This document shows, in pieces, positions 22,614 through 33,700 of a stretch of 64,000 nt of DNA. The translations under genes were made by a program, and so were the position numbers. The notes under the pieces are model-generated. The model saw only the letters and a program-made list of their open reading frames with translations. It made no database searches and was not told the origin of the DNA. This stretch comes from Macrostomum hystrix (lineage: Eukaryota; Platyhelminthes; Macrostomidae). Numbering within the stretch: position 1 is the first letter of the stretch; each line of letters begins with the position of its first letter. The stretch spans positions 9,859,001-9,923,000 of the forward strand of contig CATNEN010000007.1 in NCBI GenBank assembly GCA_950097015.1. Reading direction: 5' to 3'.

Positions 22614-25600
22614 TTAGTAGCAAATCCCGCTCAGTACTGCACAACCAGTTCGTCTGCAGCCTCCGACATCCGGTGTGGTCTCGCAAGGTCGTCCACGCAG
22701 CCAAAGTTGACGCGATGTTCGCTCGTTACGGGGGGTTGTGCAGCTATCGTCTGCGGTGCGTGCAGCTTCGTCTGGGATGTGGCACCTGGCGATTCTCCTG
22801 TAAAAGTTGGATTGGCAGAGTGTGAGCGTCCCCATGGCTCCCAGCCACTCCGCATCCCGGACCAACTCACTGGTGTGAATTCTGGCGTGCGTGCGCAGGT
22901 TGCACAGCAGCGAAAATTTCTTCGTACAGTCCGGGCACTGAAAGCGCCGCTCACCTGAAATTCGGACAAGCAAAAGCTGAGCAATGGAACCGATTGATTG
23001 ATTTGGTAAAAATTTGACTCAATAAAATCGAAACCACTACAGAAGCAGCTAGCACGCATTAGCCTGAATTGAAGGCCGAGTTTTCCAATGGACAAGAAGA
23101 TTCAGACAGTAAATCGCTATGAATCCTCACCCCGGTGCAACTGCTCGTGGTTGCGCAGGTTTGTCTGCTTGCTGAAGCCGCGGCCGCAGTGCGCGCACTT
23201 GAACGGCCATCGGCCGCTGTGCACATAGGCGTGGCTGCGCAGGTCACCTGGCGTCGGGAAGCCCTTGCCGCACTGGCCACAGCGGTGCGGCTTCTCCTGG
23301 CTGTGCGTCATGCGGTGATAGTACAGGTTGGAGCTGGCCGTAAACCGCTTGCCGCAGACGCTGCATGCGTGCGGCCGCTCCCCAGAGTGAATGCGCCGAT
23401 GCGTGTTCAGCGAGGACGACGTGCTAAAAGCCTTGCCGCAGGTGTCGCAGGAGAACGGCTTCTCACCTGGTTAATGTTGTACGAGTTCGTAGTTCGATTG
23501 GACTGAAGCACTGAGGATTTAGCTCATTCATTTATGGCGTTTGTTAAACACCCCACAGCTCGTCCGGTTCCTACGGGCGGGCGATCCTCGTCCCAGAGGA
23601 AGCACGCTGCAACCGGCAATGACCGGCTCCCTTGACGGCCGCTACTTATACTTTTGATAGGCTATACAAGGGTCTCAGGGGTTGCTAGCGGATCTGGTGG
23701 CCGTCCCTCTGTTGAGAGCTCCATCACAGCATGACCTTAATCACTCAGCATTACCCTGCCAGACAAAAGTAGGGATTGGAGACTCACATAGTCCCTCTGT
23801 TGAGAGCTCCATCACAGCATGACCTTAATCACTCAGCATTACCCTGCCAGACAAAAGTAGGGATTGGAGACTCACATAGTCCCGTTGTTTTGGACATGAG
23901 ACAGTCCAAGAGCTGTTGAGCTTGTCGAAATTTTGTCTTGCGGCGAGTTTTAAGAAGGAACTTCTACGCTAACCATATTGCTTTCAGTAGTGATCTAATT
24001 GTTTGTCCTTATATCAAATATAACATTTTGGAAGGATCTGACACGGTCAGCACCAACGCGCACAGCTGCAACATCGCCTGCGCCGGTCGCTGATTCAGCA
24101 AGCTGTTCGGCTAGCAAAATTGGATTTCATTTTGAGGAATTTAACCCATTTCAGATAGGCAATGGATAGCGAACGCTTGCTACAGAAGAATACAGAATAC
24201 AGAAGACAGAGAAACACTGGCGAGGGCGCTGCGGCAAGCTGCACCATACCGTGCCAGCGACCCACCCGGCCCGTGCGATGCAGTCCGCTACGTGGCGCGG
24301 CACTTGTTGTTGCAAAGCCATGTGTTCAACAGGTGACGGTCGCTCAGTTCTGTCCCGCTCCTAACGCACCCTGTTCCTCTTCTTCCCACTCGTTGGGGAG
24401 ATCGCCAGCCAGTTCAGCCACTTCACGCGCCCACTGAGAGGACCCTTGAGACTCGGTGGCCCCTGACATCGCTGGTTTGCTCTGCGCTGCAGCTCTGAGC
24501 TTTACGGGACTTCCAGAGCTCATTCTGAGTACCACCGTTGCCACTGCAGATCCCGCGGGCTGTGCGTGCGCGCCAAGGCTCACCGTGGAACAATTGCTGC
24601 CCCTGAAGCCACACTCCGGCCTCCCATGGGTGCGAGTTTGGAAAGGAATCTTGTAGGTTGTAAATTTTGTTAGGCGAAGACCCAAGTAAGTTTTTCTTTC
24701 TGACACATTCAAGACATGAAACTCGCGCGACATCCTAAATTTCCATGCAGTTTCAATGTGATGGTGCCTTAAACTGGGAATGTTTTCAGGAAAAAGCAGC
24801 TACCATGGAAATAGTATGAGATACCATGGGGATAGCGGAAGCTGTCGAGGGAGAACATGAGATATCGAGGGAATGGCAGCACATATTTTATCTTCTCCAT
24901 TTTCGAGCGTGCTCGAGCTGTCGCCCATGGCACCGGGCATCAGGGGACGCCCGTCTCACCGAGAAGGCCCAGCACAGCAACACCGCCGCGGGCTCCGGGC
25001 TAGGGCCCCCAAAAGGCGGCAGCGGTGAAGAGTAAGGACGTGGCAGTCGATGAGTCAGGTGGGTCAGTTGAGTCAGGTGGGTCAGTTGAGTCAGGTGGGT
25101 CAGTTGAGTCAGGTGGGTCAGTTGAGTCAGTTGAGTCAGGTGGGTCAGTTGAGTCAGGTGAGTCAGGTGGGTCAGTTGAGTCAGGTGGGTCAGTTGAGTC
25201 AGTTGAGTCAGGTGGGTCAGTTGAGTCAGGTGGGTCAGTTGAGTCAGTTGAGTCAGGTGGGTCAGTTGAGTCAGGTGAGTCAGGTGGGTCAGTTGAGTCA
25301 GGTGGGTCAGTTGAGTCAGGTGGGTCAGTTAAGTCAGTTGAGTCAGGTGGGTCAGTTAAGTCAGGTGAGTCAGGTGGGTCAGTTGAGTCAGGTGGGTCAG
25401 TTAAGTCAGTTGAGTCAGGTGGGTCAGTTAAGTCAGTTGAGTCAGGTGGGTCAGTTAAGTCAGTTGAGTCAGGTGGGTCAGTTGAGTCAGGTGAGTCAAG
25501 TGAACAGTCAGGACGGATAGCATGATTAATCGAGAGAATAGCGCTAGAATGTAGGGAATGGCATAAGATGGCGAGATGATAAACTCATATTTAATGGGTA

Positions 25601-28057
25601 TTGTAGGGTGGATACCAGGGCACGCCGGTTTCCCTGGTAACGAGCTTGCTGACCACCTGGCCAAGCAGGGAGGAGCCAGCTCTGCGCCGGGCCCCTCCCC
25701 CCCGGCTCCGATTCCGAGCACCGTCATTTATCGTCAGATTAATGATTGGACCGCCAACCTCCATCTTACCCGGTGGAGAAGCACCACTAACTGCCGCCAA
25801 TCCAAAGCGGCAGTTCCAGTGCCATCCGCTCGGCTCCGGAAGGTCCTTCTGAACCAGACCCGGAAGGACATCCGGGCCCTCACCATGACCCTCACGGGCC
25901 ATGGCTGCTACGCCAGACACTGTTTCCTCCGTGGAGACCTCCGGAGTGAGCTGTGCCCTTTCTGCAACCTTGAGGACGAGGATGCCCTGCACTTCGTCTG
26001 CCACTGCCCTTTCTTCACCAGAGAGAGGCTCAATCACCTCGGACCAAACCCATCAATGGACGATGTTTGCAGATCCGAGAACATCCCGCGGCTCGTCCGG
26101 TTCCTAAGGGCTACCAGACGAGCCTCTTTCTTCCCCAGCGAGGAACAAGCTGCAGGAAGGACCGAACACGGACCTCCCTGACTGGCCCCGCGCCATCGGT
26201 CGATTGCGGGTCTTTCAGGGATTAGCGGAATGGGCGACTCCCGCCTCCCCGCTGCGTCCGTCGGACCGCCCTGCAGATAAGTCAAGTAAGTCAAGGGTAT
26301 TGTAGGGAGGGTGAGTGACAGAGCGGTCTAACGCGTTTGCCTCTCGCACCAAGGTCCCTGAGTTCGATTCCGTGCCGATACCACATTCATTTGGGGCGCA
26401 GCCGCGGAGAGAAGGCTTGGGGGCTTGTCGTGAGCCTTTACGCCCTTGAGGGCCAACCTCCAAGGCACAGTGAGTGTGTACACCGGCTGACGATGAGAAA
26501 GTCAGGGCAGGTGTACACACCTATTTGAGCGTGTGCCTGCGTGCGGTATCTGTGTGCGTATGTGCTCAAGAGTAAGCGAAATGGACAGAATTGCCTCCTC
26601 GCTGGCTGCGGGTCTAGTGTCACCAAACGATGTGCCATTGCCCGCAGCCCTCGTGCAATTATAATAATAATATAATGATGGGTCTTGTATAAGACATAGG
26701 AGTATTTTTTGCTATTTCATCATGCTTATACGTCAGTTATTTCCTCCACATTCGAGACTTGTAAATATCAATAGTCATTAATCCACAATACTTAATGCAT
26801 TGCATGCTGCTTTTAGTTGTAGGATTGTTTTCAATGCCTTTGATGCTAGACACCCCGAAATCGTCATTACGGAATGATCAAATGACCAGTTCTGATTTCT
26901 ACGAGCTTTAGTATTTACCTGTGTGCGTCCGCATGTGCCGACCAAGCAGAGACGGCCGGTCGAAGGCCTTCGCACAGACACCACACGGCAGCATCTGTCT
27001 TCGCTTTCCTGACGTGGGCGGAGAATCCGGTGGCTGATCATCTCCGGGCCTGCGATAGATTGTCAGAGCTTCTTTATCACTGGGCTCCCGAATCGGAGAG
27101 GCCGCGTCAATCAGCAGGCAGAGCGGCTCGCCTGGCACCAGCGGACGTAGGACCTCGTAGACCACGGAATCGCCAGTGCCACGCGGCGCCAGATTCGCCT
27201 CGGTGGGGATGGCCGACAGGCAGCAGAGGCGCGGCCAGGTGCAATGCCAGACCAGGTGGCCGTCGGTGTCCGCCCGCTCCCAGCGCTGCTCGCTGTTCTG
27301 ACTCACTGGTTGCTTCTGGGAACAGCAACCAGTGGAATCCTGCGGATGCCATTGTTTTGAGCAGCTGCTACACATTGGAACTGCAGCTGTTCTCCTCACT
27401 TGCTACTGTTGTTGTTGTCGCCGGCCATAACCAGATCCCCCCCAGACAATGGGCCAAGCGAACATCCCGGAAGCAACGAGGCACAGCCGGGTGTTACTCT
27501 CCCTCCCAACTTAGCAGAAGCCCCCGGGACTGCCGCATCAGCGCCAGAAAAAGGCACACCAGAAGCGGCAGCGATAAAGACTGTTATACATGAAGATCGC
27601 TTGTAAATAGAAAAATGTGTCACATTTCATATAAGCACAAGATTATGACCAGAGTTACAGAAAGATTGGAAAATGTGTCAGTTACTACATCGTGCAAATA
27701 TGACTATTAATATAGTAATATTACTAGTGCTATTAGTATAATTACTGTTATTAAGGTTAGAGAAAGGGCCCTCACAGCAGAGTTGGTCTCGGCTTCTCCC
27801 CAGCAGGGCTGCGGCGCTTGTCCCGGTGCCAGCAATGTCGAACACGTCGATCCCTGGCGAGGCAGGAATCGAGCCCCGGCCTCCAGCCTACGGCGGGCCA
27901 GCACCAGCGGCGGCGCTCCCGACCTGCTGGCGTTCAGGCAGAAGGCGTGCGGCAGCACTACCCGGAGTTCGCACATGTCGCACAAGGTTTCGGCCCCTCT
28001 AATTTCCGTCTGGACTGCGTCCCATGTGAGCCGTTTATAAACCCTGTACGAAGAGCG
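22614..28057 (-). CDS. PR-domain-like six-finger C2H2 zinc-finger protein
   Basis: Probable nuclear DNA-binding regulator. Minus-strand exons from frame and splice phase are 28,057-27,776, 27,315-26,919, 23,466-23,131 and 22,954-22,614 (stop). Six C2H2 fingers are visible: one at the end of exon 2, four in exon 3, one at the start of exon 4. Linkers HTGEKPF and HRGERRF are rebuilt exactly across two introns, both phase 1, which strongly supports the model. The first two exons look like a degenerate PR/SET domain: a C-x2-C pair (CDMC), then [12 protein letters not shown], then [15 protein letters not shown], resembling the PRDM-type ...YR.LRPI.PGEEL ending. The start codon and further 5' exons were not found. 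AATAAA lies on the minus strand at about 22,562, ~50 bp past the stop. The ~3.45-kb intron between exons 2 and 3 is full of retroelements. Zinc-finger identity is firm; the PRDM link is inference. Confidence 0.75.
23540..23885 (+). mobile_element. LINE 3' fragment with an 88-bp tandem duplication
   Basis: The stretch GCTCGTCCGGTTCCTA at about 23,560 and the following ~70 bp match the 3' end of the RNase H-bearing LINE at 26,090-26,180, so this is the extreme 3' end of a related copy. After it an 88-bp block (start GTCCCTCTGTTGAGAG) occurs twice, at 23,703-23,790 and 23,791-23,878, with no differences seen. It lies in a zinc-finger gene intron, antisense to the gene. Confidence 0.55.
23886..25045. 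other. Intronic sequence, no confident feature
   Basis: GC-moderate sequence within the zinc-finger gene intron. An open frame on the minus strand (24,733-24,344) has near-host composition but no recognised motif, and the gene's own splice phase skips it. The bases at 24,900-25,030 may belong to the LINE that resumes at 25,576. Confidence 0.4.
25046..25515. repeat. 9/18-bp minisatellite (GTCAGTTGA / GTCAGGTGG)
   Basis: Two 9-bp units alternate irregularly: GTCAGTTGA and GTCAGGTGG, with GTCAGGTGA and GTCAGTTAA variants. Read on the + strand it repeatedly spells CAGGTGAGT and CAGGTGGGT, matching the 5' splice-site consensus. The surrounding gene is on the other strand. Frames of 150-166 codons across it are artefacts. 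Confidence 0.95.
25576..26290 (+). mobile_element. 5'-truncated LINE: RNase H tail and C-terminal zinc knuckle
   Basis: An open frame (25,576-26,181) reads [20 protein letters not shown], the C-terminal part of a type-I RNase H domain as found in I/R1-like and related non-LTR retrotransposons. It then shows a [12 protein letters not shown] segment and [19 protein letters not shown], the CxxC...H...C end domain. Reverse transcriptase and endonuclease parts are missing, so it is a 5'-truncated insertion. It lies inside the zinc-finger gene intron in antisense orientation. Confidence 0.75.
26300..26675 (+). mobile_element. Putative tRNA-derived SINE
   Basis: GTGACAGAGCGGTCTAACGC resembles a pol III A box region and GAGTTCGATTCCG a B box, ~40 nt apart as in a tRNA. 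About 290 bp of non-tRNA body follows and then an (ATA)n-type tail (ATAATAATATAATGATG). It directly follows the LINE fragment, which may reflect shared 3' tail machinery. It could also be part of that LINE's 3' UTR. Confidence 0.45.
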
Positions 28058-28839
28058 CTGTGGGCGACAGCATTTTCAAGTGTAAAAAAGTTTCTTCAAG
28101 GGTTCCACTTGCAGTATGGCGGGCTGAAGGAGAAGCAGGCTAAATAGATCACGCGGCACTTCAATTCCCATTGGCTGTAACTGAGATACCTGCAGTTTTT
28201 TTCTGCAGAATATTGTCGGCTCATTTTGCTTCACATATTCAACAAAGAAAACTTGTCTAATAGCGCTTTGAAAAAGCCCCGACGCGTGGGTCTTGGAGCC
28301 AATTTGCTGGTCGGCGCGAATTTGCGCGCGAAAAGGCAGTTTTTGCAAGCTGCTTCTGCGGCACTCGGGAGGCGATCTGAATTGGAATCATTTTCTCTTG
28401 GTTAAGGCTCCCCAGAGTCGATGGGTAAATTACGGCTGACTTATCATTCTATGAAGACATAGTGAGACCGGAGCCCGGAAATACAAAAGCCAAGTTGCGC
28501 AGCAGGACTAAATTAGTGCCAGAGGCATGAAAACGATTCGATCCTTCACTGCGCGCCTCCGAGGCAGCCGCAGTTTCTTTTGCTGCATTCAACGGGTCTC
28601 AGGAGCCGTTGCCGTTGTCTGGACAAAGATCGAATCTAGTCCTGCAGAGGCTGCGCCAGAGAGCTTTCTCAGATTGCATCATTTGCGTACGTTACAAGGC
28701 GTACTCGTTTGTTCAGGCGCAATATGCAAGGCGCAAATTTAACTAACCCAGGTGTGCATATCAAAATAAATGAAAAAAATAAACGCTTCAAAAGTTCTTC
28801 CCAATGTCCTCACCTATCCTCTGCGATTTTGAATATTTT

Positions 28840-29135
28840 TATTTAGACGGGGTATAGGCTAGTCATTAGAGCGTCGGACTCACGACTTAAAGGCCGACTC
28901 TACTGAAACGATTTATAACAAGACACTTACTTAACTCTGCATGCATTGCTTGAGTTCACCCAGCTGTTAATTGGGTACCAGCATCAGCTGGGGTAATTCA
29001 GGGTAGGTGTGGCGCCGCCCAAGTCCATGGAATGAACAGCCATACGCAGCCTTTAGATTCGCCACACAAAAGCTGCGGCTGTGCTGTGGCGCGGTTGCAC
29101 ATCTGGCCCAATTGGCGTACGAGCTAGCTGTATAA
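28840..29135 (+). mobile_element. SINE-like repeat, copy 1
   Basis: A-box-like TAGGCTAGTCATTAGAGCGT is followed by ACAAGACACTTACTTAACTC, AGCTGGGGTAATTC and GCTGCGGCTGTGCTGTGGC. The CAAGACRCTTA block, the GTACCAnCAtCaGCTGGGG block and the GCTGCGGCTGTG block recur in the same order at 29,340-29,580 and 29,680-29,925. Confidence 0.5.
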
Positions 29136-29339
29136 TCAAATTTTAATTATCATTTAAAGATCAAATTTTCCGTAGATGCATAAGTCTTCTAGCCTCAGAA
29201 TCCAACAGTCAGCCAAACTTTTCGGTAAGTGTCCCTTAATTTTAACCGATCGTAAATTAACCATAATTTTAATTTTATAGCCATAACCATAACCATAACC
29301 ATAATTATACATAATAATTCTAAAATATTATTTTGTTCA

Positions 29340-29580
29340 ACATATGGCACTTGTAGGTATACTACAGTGGTCCTTGGTTCGAATCCCAGCCTTAGGAAAT
29401 CAATTTGCGTCCTTGGACAAGACGCTTAATTCCGTTTGATCAATTTGCTTCGCAGTTCACATCTGTAAATTGTGTACACATGTACCATCTGGGGTAGAAA
29501 TCCCCAGTCAACAGACCAAACAGCTGTCTGCGAAGCCTTGGAAACGCCACGCATAGCTGTGGCTGTGCCACTAATAATAA
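29340..29580 (+). mobile_element. SINE-like repeat, copy 2
   Basis: B-box-like GGTTCGAATCCCAGCC is followed by CCTTGGACAAGACGCTTAAT, then TACCATCTGGGGTAGAAATC, then CATAGCTGTGGCTGTGCC and an (AATAATAAGG) tail. It is the best-preserved tRNA-like head of the three copies. Confidence 0.55.
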
Positions 29581-29679
29581 GGCGAATTCAATCTGAGAGT
29601 TTTTATATCATTTGTGAAATTATGCTGTATATGTAGCATGCAACACAATACACGAATGGTGGTTGTGCTCTTTTAGAGC

Positions 29680-29930
29680 ACAGAGAAAATCACAGAGCAC
29701 AGGTAAGTTCTGTGGAGAGAAAAGTGAGCATTGCATTATGTCCTTGAGCAAGACACTTTATTTCACACATTGCTCAGTTCAGATGGATCCCAGCATTAGC
29801 TGGGTCATCATAAATTTTGTGGGTGTGTCACCTCAGTCCTTGGACTGGGCAGTTGTATTCAGCCTTGGATTCGCCAACGCAATGGCTGCGGCAGCTATAC
29901 ATTTGGCCGAAATAAGTTACGTACAATTTT
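29680..29930 (+). mobile_element. SINE-like repeat, copy 3
   Basis: CCTTGAGCAAGACACTTTAT, CCCAGCATTAGCTGGGTCAT and CGCAATGGCTGCGGCAGC align with copies 1 and 2. The tRNA-like head is not recognisable. The copy crosses an ATG frame (29,663-29,950) that is therefore not a gene. Confidence 0.45.
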
Positions 29931-30728
29931 TACTTATATTTTTTATTTAACTATCACAAATAATATCAAGTAAAAGTTGGCAATAAATTACAGTATTACA
30001 AGTATTTTGACAGATTTTTTGTTTTAATTTGATGTTATTTGCTCTTTCCTTTTTCTCATTGCACGTGGTGGTTGGCGCACGTATCTTTCAAACTCTTTTC
30101 AGCCGTATAGGGCCTAATCTACGCACAAGATGCAACGGTTGTTCGAAAAGTTAGGCCCCTATATGTTTAGCTAGGACTAGTTTAAACCAAAAGTATATAT
30201 AAGAGTCGACTTATTGCTTGAAGTAGTATTTTTTTCATTCTCTGTTGCTCTGTTACATTTTTTATTTCCAGATAGCTATGCAGCTATAACGTATTAGACA
30301 GTATTTATTACGCCGCTAGGTTCCTAATACATGAATTGATATATTAATAGGATCATGTTATTACTTAATAAGTCATGCATCTCTTGACCTAAGGACAAGC
30401 TGTATTTGTTTAAGCATTAGCTAAAGCAATTCAAGCCACTCATTTTTATCAACAAGGACAATCGCTTTTAAATTCAGATAAGGCATTTAATTTTCTTCTA
30501 AACGTTGCTTGTAATTTAAGACACTACACTTGCCTTGCCCCTAGACCTATAATTTCATGTTGGTTATAGGGGTCTAGTTAAGTCAAGATAGCCTTTTCTA
30601 TAGTTCTACTAGGCAGCTAGTGACAAAATTCTGAAAAAATCAATTTATTACATAAAAATCCAGTGATTCGTTTTCTTATAGTAGGCCTACTTCTATTAAT
30701 AACATTTACTCATAAAAGCTGAGTACTG

Positions 30729-33700
30729 ATGGATGTCCAAGGGCCATACAAGGCAACAAAGCTGGTAAGTTAGCCATTTTTTTTACTTTTTTAACATTTT
30801 AGCTTCAACTATCCAGAATTATTTAGCTAATCTTATATCATACATGTGCAACCTCCCAAATCTTAGCCGGCTGTGTGACTTATTTTTTGTTCTATTTACC
30901 ACTTAGTTTGCTCTCATTTGCTCTCTTTTTCTCTCCCCTTTTTCCTTTTCTTCACGCCTTCCTTTTTTGTCCCTTGGTGCCCCCTTTGATTTTTTGCGCT
31001 TGGTCAATTGGTTTTTGTGACTTACCTTGCTTGGCCCTCGTTTCACCTGGCTGGGTCGGCCGGGTGTTGCGCATGTATGATCTTATATTATAATTTTTTA
31101 CAGTATAGCTTAGACAAAAACTCTTTATTTAAATGAATTAAATAAGCTTTGTTGTAAAATATGAAGTTAAAGTATTTTTAGCTAACTAGCTATTGCTAGC
31201 TATAAAAAATAACTAAGCACTGGGATTTTTACCTTAAGGATGCTGTGATTGTGGCATCCAGATATTTAGACGCAACATAATATCATAACTTTAGAAAAAC
31301 AGTGTTTGTGTAATACTAAACCATTATAATTGTCATATAAACAAATATATAATTTTAATTGTCATATAAGAAAATTATATGAATATGATGTATATTTTAA
31401 TTATTAATTATGTTGACTTAACTTTTAACAAAAGTTTTTATTAATCAAATGCTAATTTATTTACATAAAAATTGGTTATTGTAATTTCTGAATTTTCAGA
31501 AAGCTACCTAGACTTTGTGGCATAGGCTTTGTTTACTATTATATTTTCACAATTACTTGGGTACCAACAATAGACATTAAATTAATTCTCTTATAAATAA
31601 ATATCATCATGGGGCTTCCATTCTTTCAACTAAAAAACAAGTTTTAGAATTCTGATACTATGAGGCCTTAAAATGTTGCTGACTTTAAAGCATTAATTTT
31701 CAATTGAATAAGCCACAATCCAACCTTAGGACTGGCAGTGGTCTAGAAATTGCCGGAATATTGCAGTAGCTTTCTGGTAATTAGTAGCCATTATTTTAAG
31801 TTCTATCTTAGTACTATTTTTTGTTTTTTAGTGTGTTTTTTTTCTGTTAACCCATGTGTCATTTGGGGGAAATAAACTAATTTTGTTCTATAAAACATGT
31901 TATGACAAAGTACACAATAATATTAAAACAATAAAACTGAAAATGGGAAGTCCTTAAGTAAAAAGAAAATTCTAGACTTACAATCCAAATTTAATTGCTG
32001 TCCGGGCTGAAATTGAGAAGTGAAGTAATAACTGCTGCAGGCCCAAATCCTGTTGGATTTCTTTTAACCTGTAAAACCCAGTCATTTATTTTCTCGGCCT
32101 GACAACCCTTAACCAATTCGCAGTGGAATGACATCATTCGCACCTTCCGAACGTCGATGCCAGTCGGCCGTCACCGCAAGGGCGTCCGTATCTATGACAA
32201 CTGCTTCCAGGCCTCGGACGCTGTGGACTGGCTGCAGCTGCACCTGAGCAAGAACCCCAGCTTCGGCAGCGACGTCGGCCGGCACCAGGTTGTGCAGCTG
32301 CTGGGCAAGTTTCACAAGAGCGGCGTGTTTCATGATGTGCGCAGCGGAGGTGCAGGAGATTGTGGCAGCGCGGCCAGCAAGTACGACGCCGAGCCGTTCG
32401 AGGATAGCTCCAGCCGGCTTTTCAAGTTCAGCCTGGTGGAGACCACATTGTCACCTCTGAGCGCACACCAGCCAATCACTGCTATGGGTGAGTCTGCGGC
32501 ATATTGGCCCAGATTCAAGCAGAATTTCAGAGGAAAATCTAAATATAATTGAAAGGAATTATATTGAAATCGAAGTGATTGGTTGACTTTTTCGATGGCA
32601 CTATGGCTACATAAATGAATTTTGTGGATCCATCATTAAGATATAATTTATATTATATATAAGCCTACCGAAATTCCAAAAATGGTTTAGTTGCAATAAA
32701 TTTTGAAAACATGTTCTCACATTCAGGCTCATTTTCACAACTTTTTGACAAAAAAGGAATTCTAATTTTCAAAGCAAGAACCTTTCGAGAATTTTAATTC
32801 TCGCGTAGGAAAGTTTACAGCCCATACCAAGTGGCAACACTGTTCCAATCCCTCCGCTCTCCATCACTAACTAGAGCGATCTGTCGGTCGACGCAGCCTC
32901 CGTGCTGGTCCCAGCTGGTCCGGCAGAAAGTCCTCCAGCCTCTCGGCTTCATCGTCTGGCGCCATGTGCGCCACTCCGGTTAGGCGGATGCCGCAGCCAC
33001 GGGAATCTTCGCACCAGCAGCAGAAGCAGCCTCAGCTGAGATCCACTGATCGCCGCAGCGAAAAGGCGTTAGCCGAGGACGACCTGACCTACATCTGGCT
33101 GGACTCTGCGCTGACTCGAATCCGCGAGCTGCTGGAGCTGCGCTCGGTGGACGCTCTCACCGACACCCGGCTGCTCCGCGCCGAGTTCGTCCGGGACAAC
33201 CTGACCGCCGCCGGCCTAGCCGAGCCGGCCGACACCCTGCCGGCCTGGGTGGCCAACGCCGTGCGCTGCCTGGCCCGCTGGCCGGATAGCGGTCTACCCA
33301 GCCTGCCCAGCTACGACGGCTTCGAGCTGGACATCTTCGCCGCCCTGTGCGAGTTTTTTGAAGGTGAAGCCCCAGCTGCTTCTGAATTTGTTGAGTGCTT
33401 TCCCGCCAATTCCTCCCCTCTTCCATATCCTCAGCCAATGCCTCCACTCTTCCATATCCTCAGCCAATTCCTCCAATCTTCCATATCCTCAGCCAATGCC
33501 TCCACTCTTCCATATCCTCAGCCAATGCCTCCACTCTTCCATATCCTCAGCCAATTCCTCCACTCTTCCATATCCTCAGCCAATGCCTCCACTCTTCCAT
33601 ATCCTCAGCCAATTCCTCCACTCTTCCATATCCTCAGCCAATTCCTCCACTTTTCCAGATCCTCAGCCAATTCCTCCACTCTTCCATATCCTCAGCCAAT

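Noticed and set aside
22631-23506. Additional frames on both strands over the zinc-finger exons
   Set aside because: Shadows of the GC-rich finger exons; only the frame with CxxC...HxxxH and linkers is coding.
24344-24733. Nested minus-strand gene in the zinc-finger intron
   Set aside because: No motif, no splice signals in suitable phase, and the host gene joins correctly without it.
26310-26380. Functional tRNA gene
   Set aside because: The tRNA-like head lacks a consistent acceptor stem and is followed by a SINE-type body and tail.
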